Assembly: GCA_016200665.1 (NCBI GenBank)
Contig: JACQEG010000144.1
Span: forward strand, 1-36,228
Reading direction: 5' to 3'
Origin: Chloroflexota bacterium
GTDB taxonomy: Bacteria > Chloroflexota > Limnocylindria > Limnocylindrales > CSP1-4
Length of the DNA: 36,228 bases
Shown: one piece after another, positions 35,452 through 36,228 of the stretch
Position numbering within the stretch: the stretch's first letter is position 1
How the letters are laid out: every line of letters begins with the position of its first letter
Notes under the pieces: model-generated
Databases searched by the model: none
What the model was told of the DNA's origin: nothing
The model's input: the letters and a program-made list of their open reading frames with translations, nothing else
Translations under genes and position numbers: made by a program

Positions 35452-36228
35452 GCATCGTCCGCGCGCAGCAACTCCAGGACCGGGGCGCAGGCCTCGAGCC
35501 CCTCGAGCGTTGCGGGCGAGGGCCACAGCTCGACCTGGGTGAAGCCGCCGTCGCGGACGGCCCGGACCTGGTCGGCCATCTGCTCCGGCGAGCCGCCGAT
35601 CCAGGCGCCATCCGGATGCGGCGTCGGCTCGAACGGCTTCAGGTCGAGGCCCGCCGACCGGCCGATCGTCGTCGGATCCCTGCCGACCTCGGCGCAGGCC
35701 GCCTCGAGGGCGGCGATCCGCGGTGCGAACTCGACCATGTCGCTGCGCGCCTCGGCATAGCAGCTCCAGATGTCGGCGTGCTTCGCGGCGAGGCGCATGC
35801 CGCGTGGCCCGAGCACGCCGAGCATCAGCGGGATCTTGTTGGGCCGCGGACCCTGCGGCAGCTGCGGGAGATCGCGAGCGGCGTGGAAGGTGCCCTCGAA
35901 GTTGGCCCGGCCCTCGCGCAGCAGCGGCACGATGATCCGGAGGGCCTCCTCGAAGCGATCGAAGATGTGATCCTCGGGCAGCCCGAACGCGTGCGCCTGG
36001 CCAGGCCAGGCATGGCCCGCCCCGAGCCCGAACAGGAACCGGCCACCGCTGATCTCGTCCAGCGTCTCGACCGTCTTGGCGATGATCCCCGGGTTGCGGT
36101 GGAGCGCCGAGAAGACCCACGTCCCAACGTTGATCCGCGACGTCACCGCCGCCACGGCGCCGGCCATCGAGACGCCGTCCCACAGCGCCAGCGGCGGCTT
36201 GCCCTCCGGGAACCACACCAGCTCGTCC
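35448..36228 (-). CDS. LLM-class (luciferase-like) F420-dependent oxidoreductase, partial (runs off window end)
   Basis: NVGTWVFSALHRNPGIIAKTVETLDEISGGRFLFGLGAGHAWPGQAHAFGLPEDHIFDRFEEALRIIVPLLREG...: LLM family pattern; frame open through the window end. Confidence 0.9.
   Translation of the reverse strand, partial: DELVWFPEGKPPLALWDGVSMAGAVAAVTSRINVGTWVFSALHRNPGIIAKTVETLDEISGGRFLFGLGAGHAWPGQAHAFGLPEDHIFDRFEEALRIIVPLLREGRANFEGTFHAARDLPQLPQGPRPNKIPLMLGVLGPRGMRLAAKHADIWSCYAEARSDMVEFAPRIAALEAACAEVGRDPTTIGRSAGLDLKPFEPTPHPDGAWIGGSPEQMADQVRAVRDGGFTQVELWPSPATLEGLEACAPVLELLRADDA

Overview
High-GC, gene-dense chromosomal window. Codon usage and gene content resemble an uncultured soil or aquatic Chloroflexota or actinobacterial-like lineage (inference only). 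No rRNA, tRNA, CRISPR array, transposase, integrase or phage gene was recognised. I support about 40 protein-coding genes. They include an ALDH / DhnA-type aldolase / Zn-alcohol dehydrogenase operon, a second ALDH, an LCP-family protein, a SpoIID/LytB protein, a cupredoxin, an HD-domain protein and two nucleotidyltransferases. Others are a divergent pair of HTH_42 (AlkZ/YcaQ-type) DNA glycosylase-like genes, a DHA2-type MFS transporter and several F420/deazaflavin-type oxidoreductases. The window also holds an XRE regulator plus membrane protein pair, an ECF41/SigJ-like sigma factor, signal peptidase I, a NarL-type two-component system and a Phd/VapC-like toxin-antitoxin pair. Observations most worth a second look: (1) a single in-frame amber codon splits the histidine kinase exactly between its DHp and ATPase domains; (2) a near-consensus ECF41 promoter lies in front of the ECF41 sigma gene, beside a divergent deazaflavin oxidoreductase; (3) a perfect 17-nt palindrome containing a -10-like TATGAT sits directly on the toxin-antitoxin start codon; (4) a PAC2 gene has lost its N-terminus and has no usable start codon; (5) the AlkZ/YcaQ-type divergon has different catalytic-motif residues in its two members; (6) two inverted repeats lie directly upstream of the small XRE regulator. 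I did not find convincing evidence for a wholly new multi-gene system.
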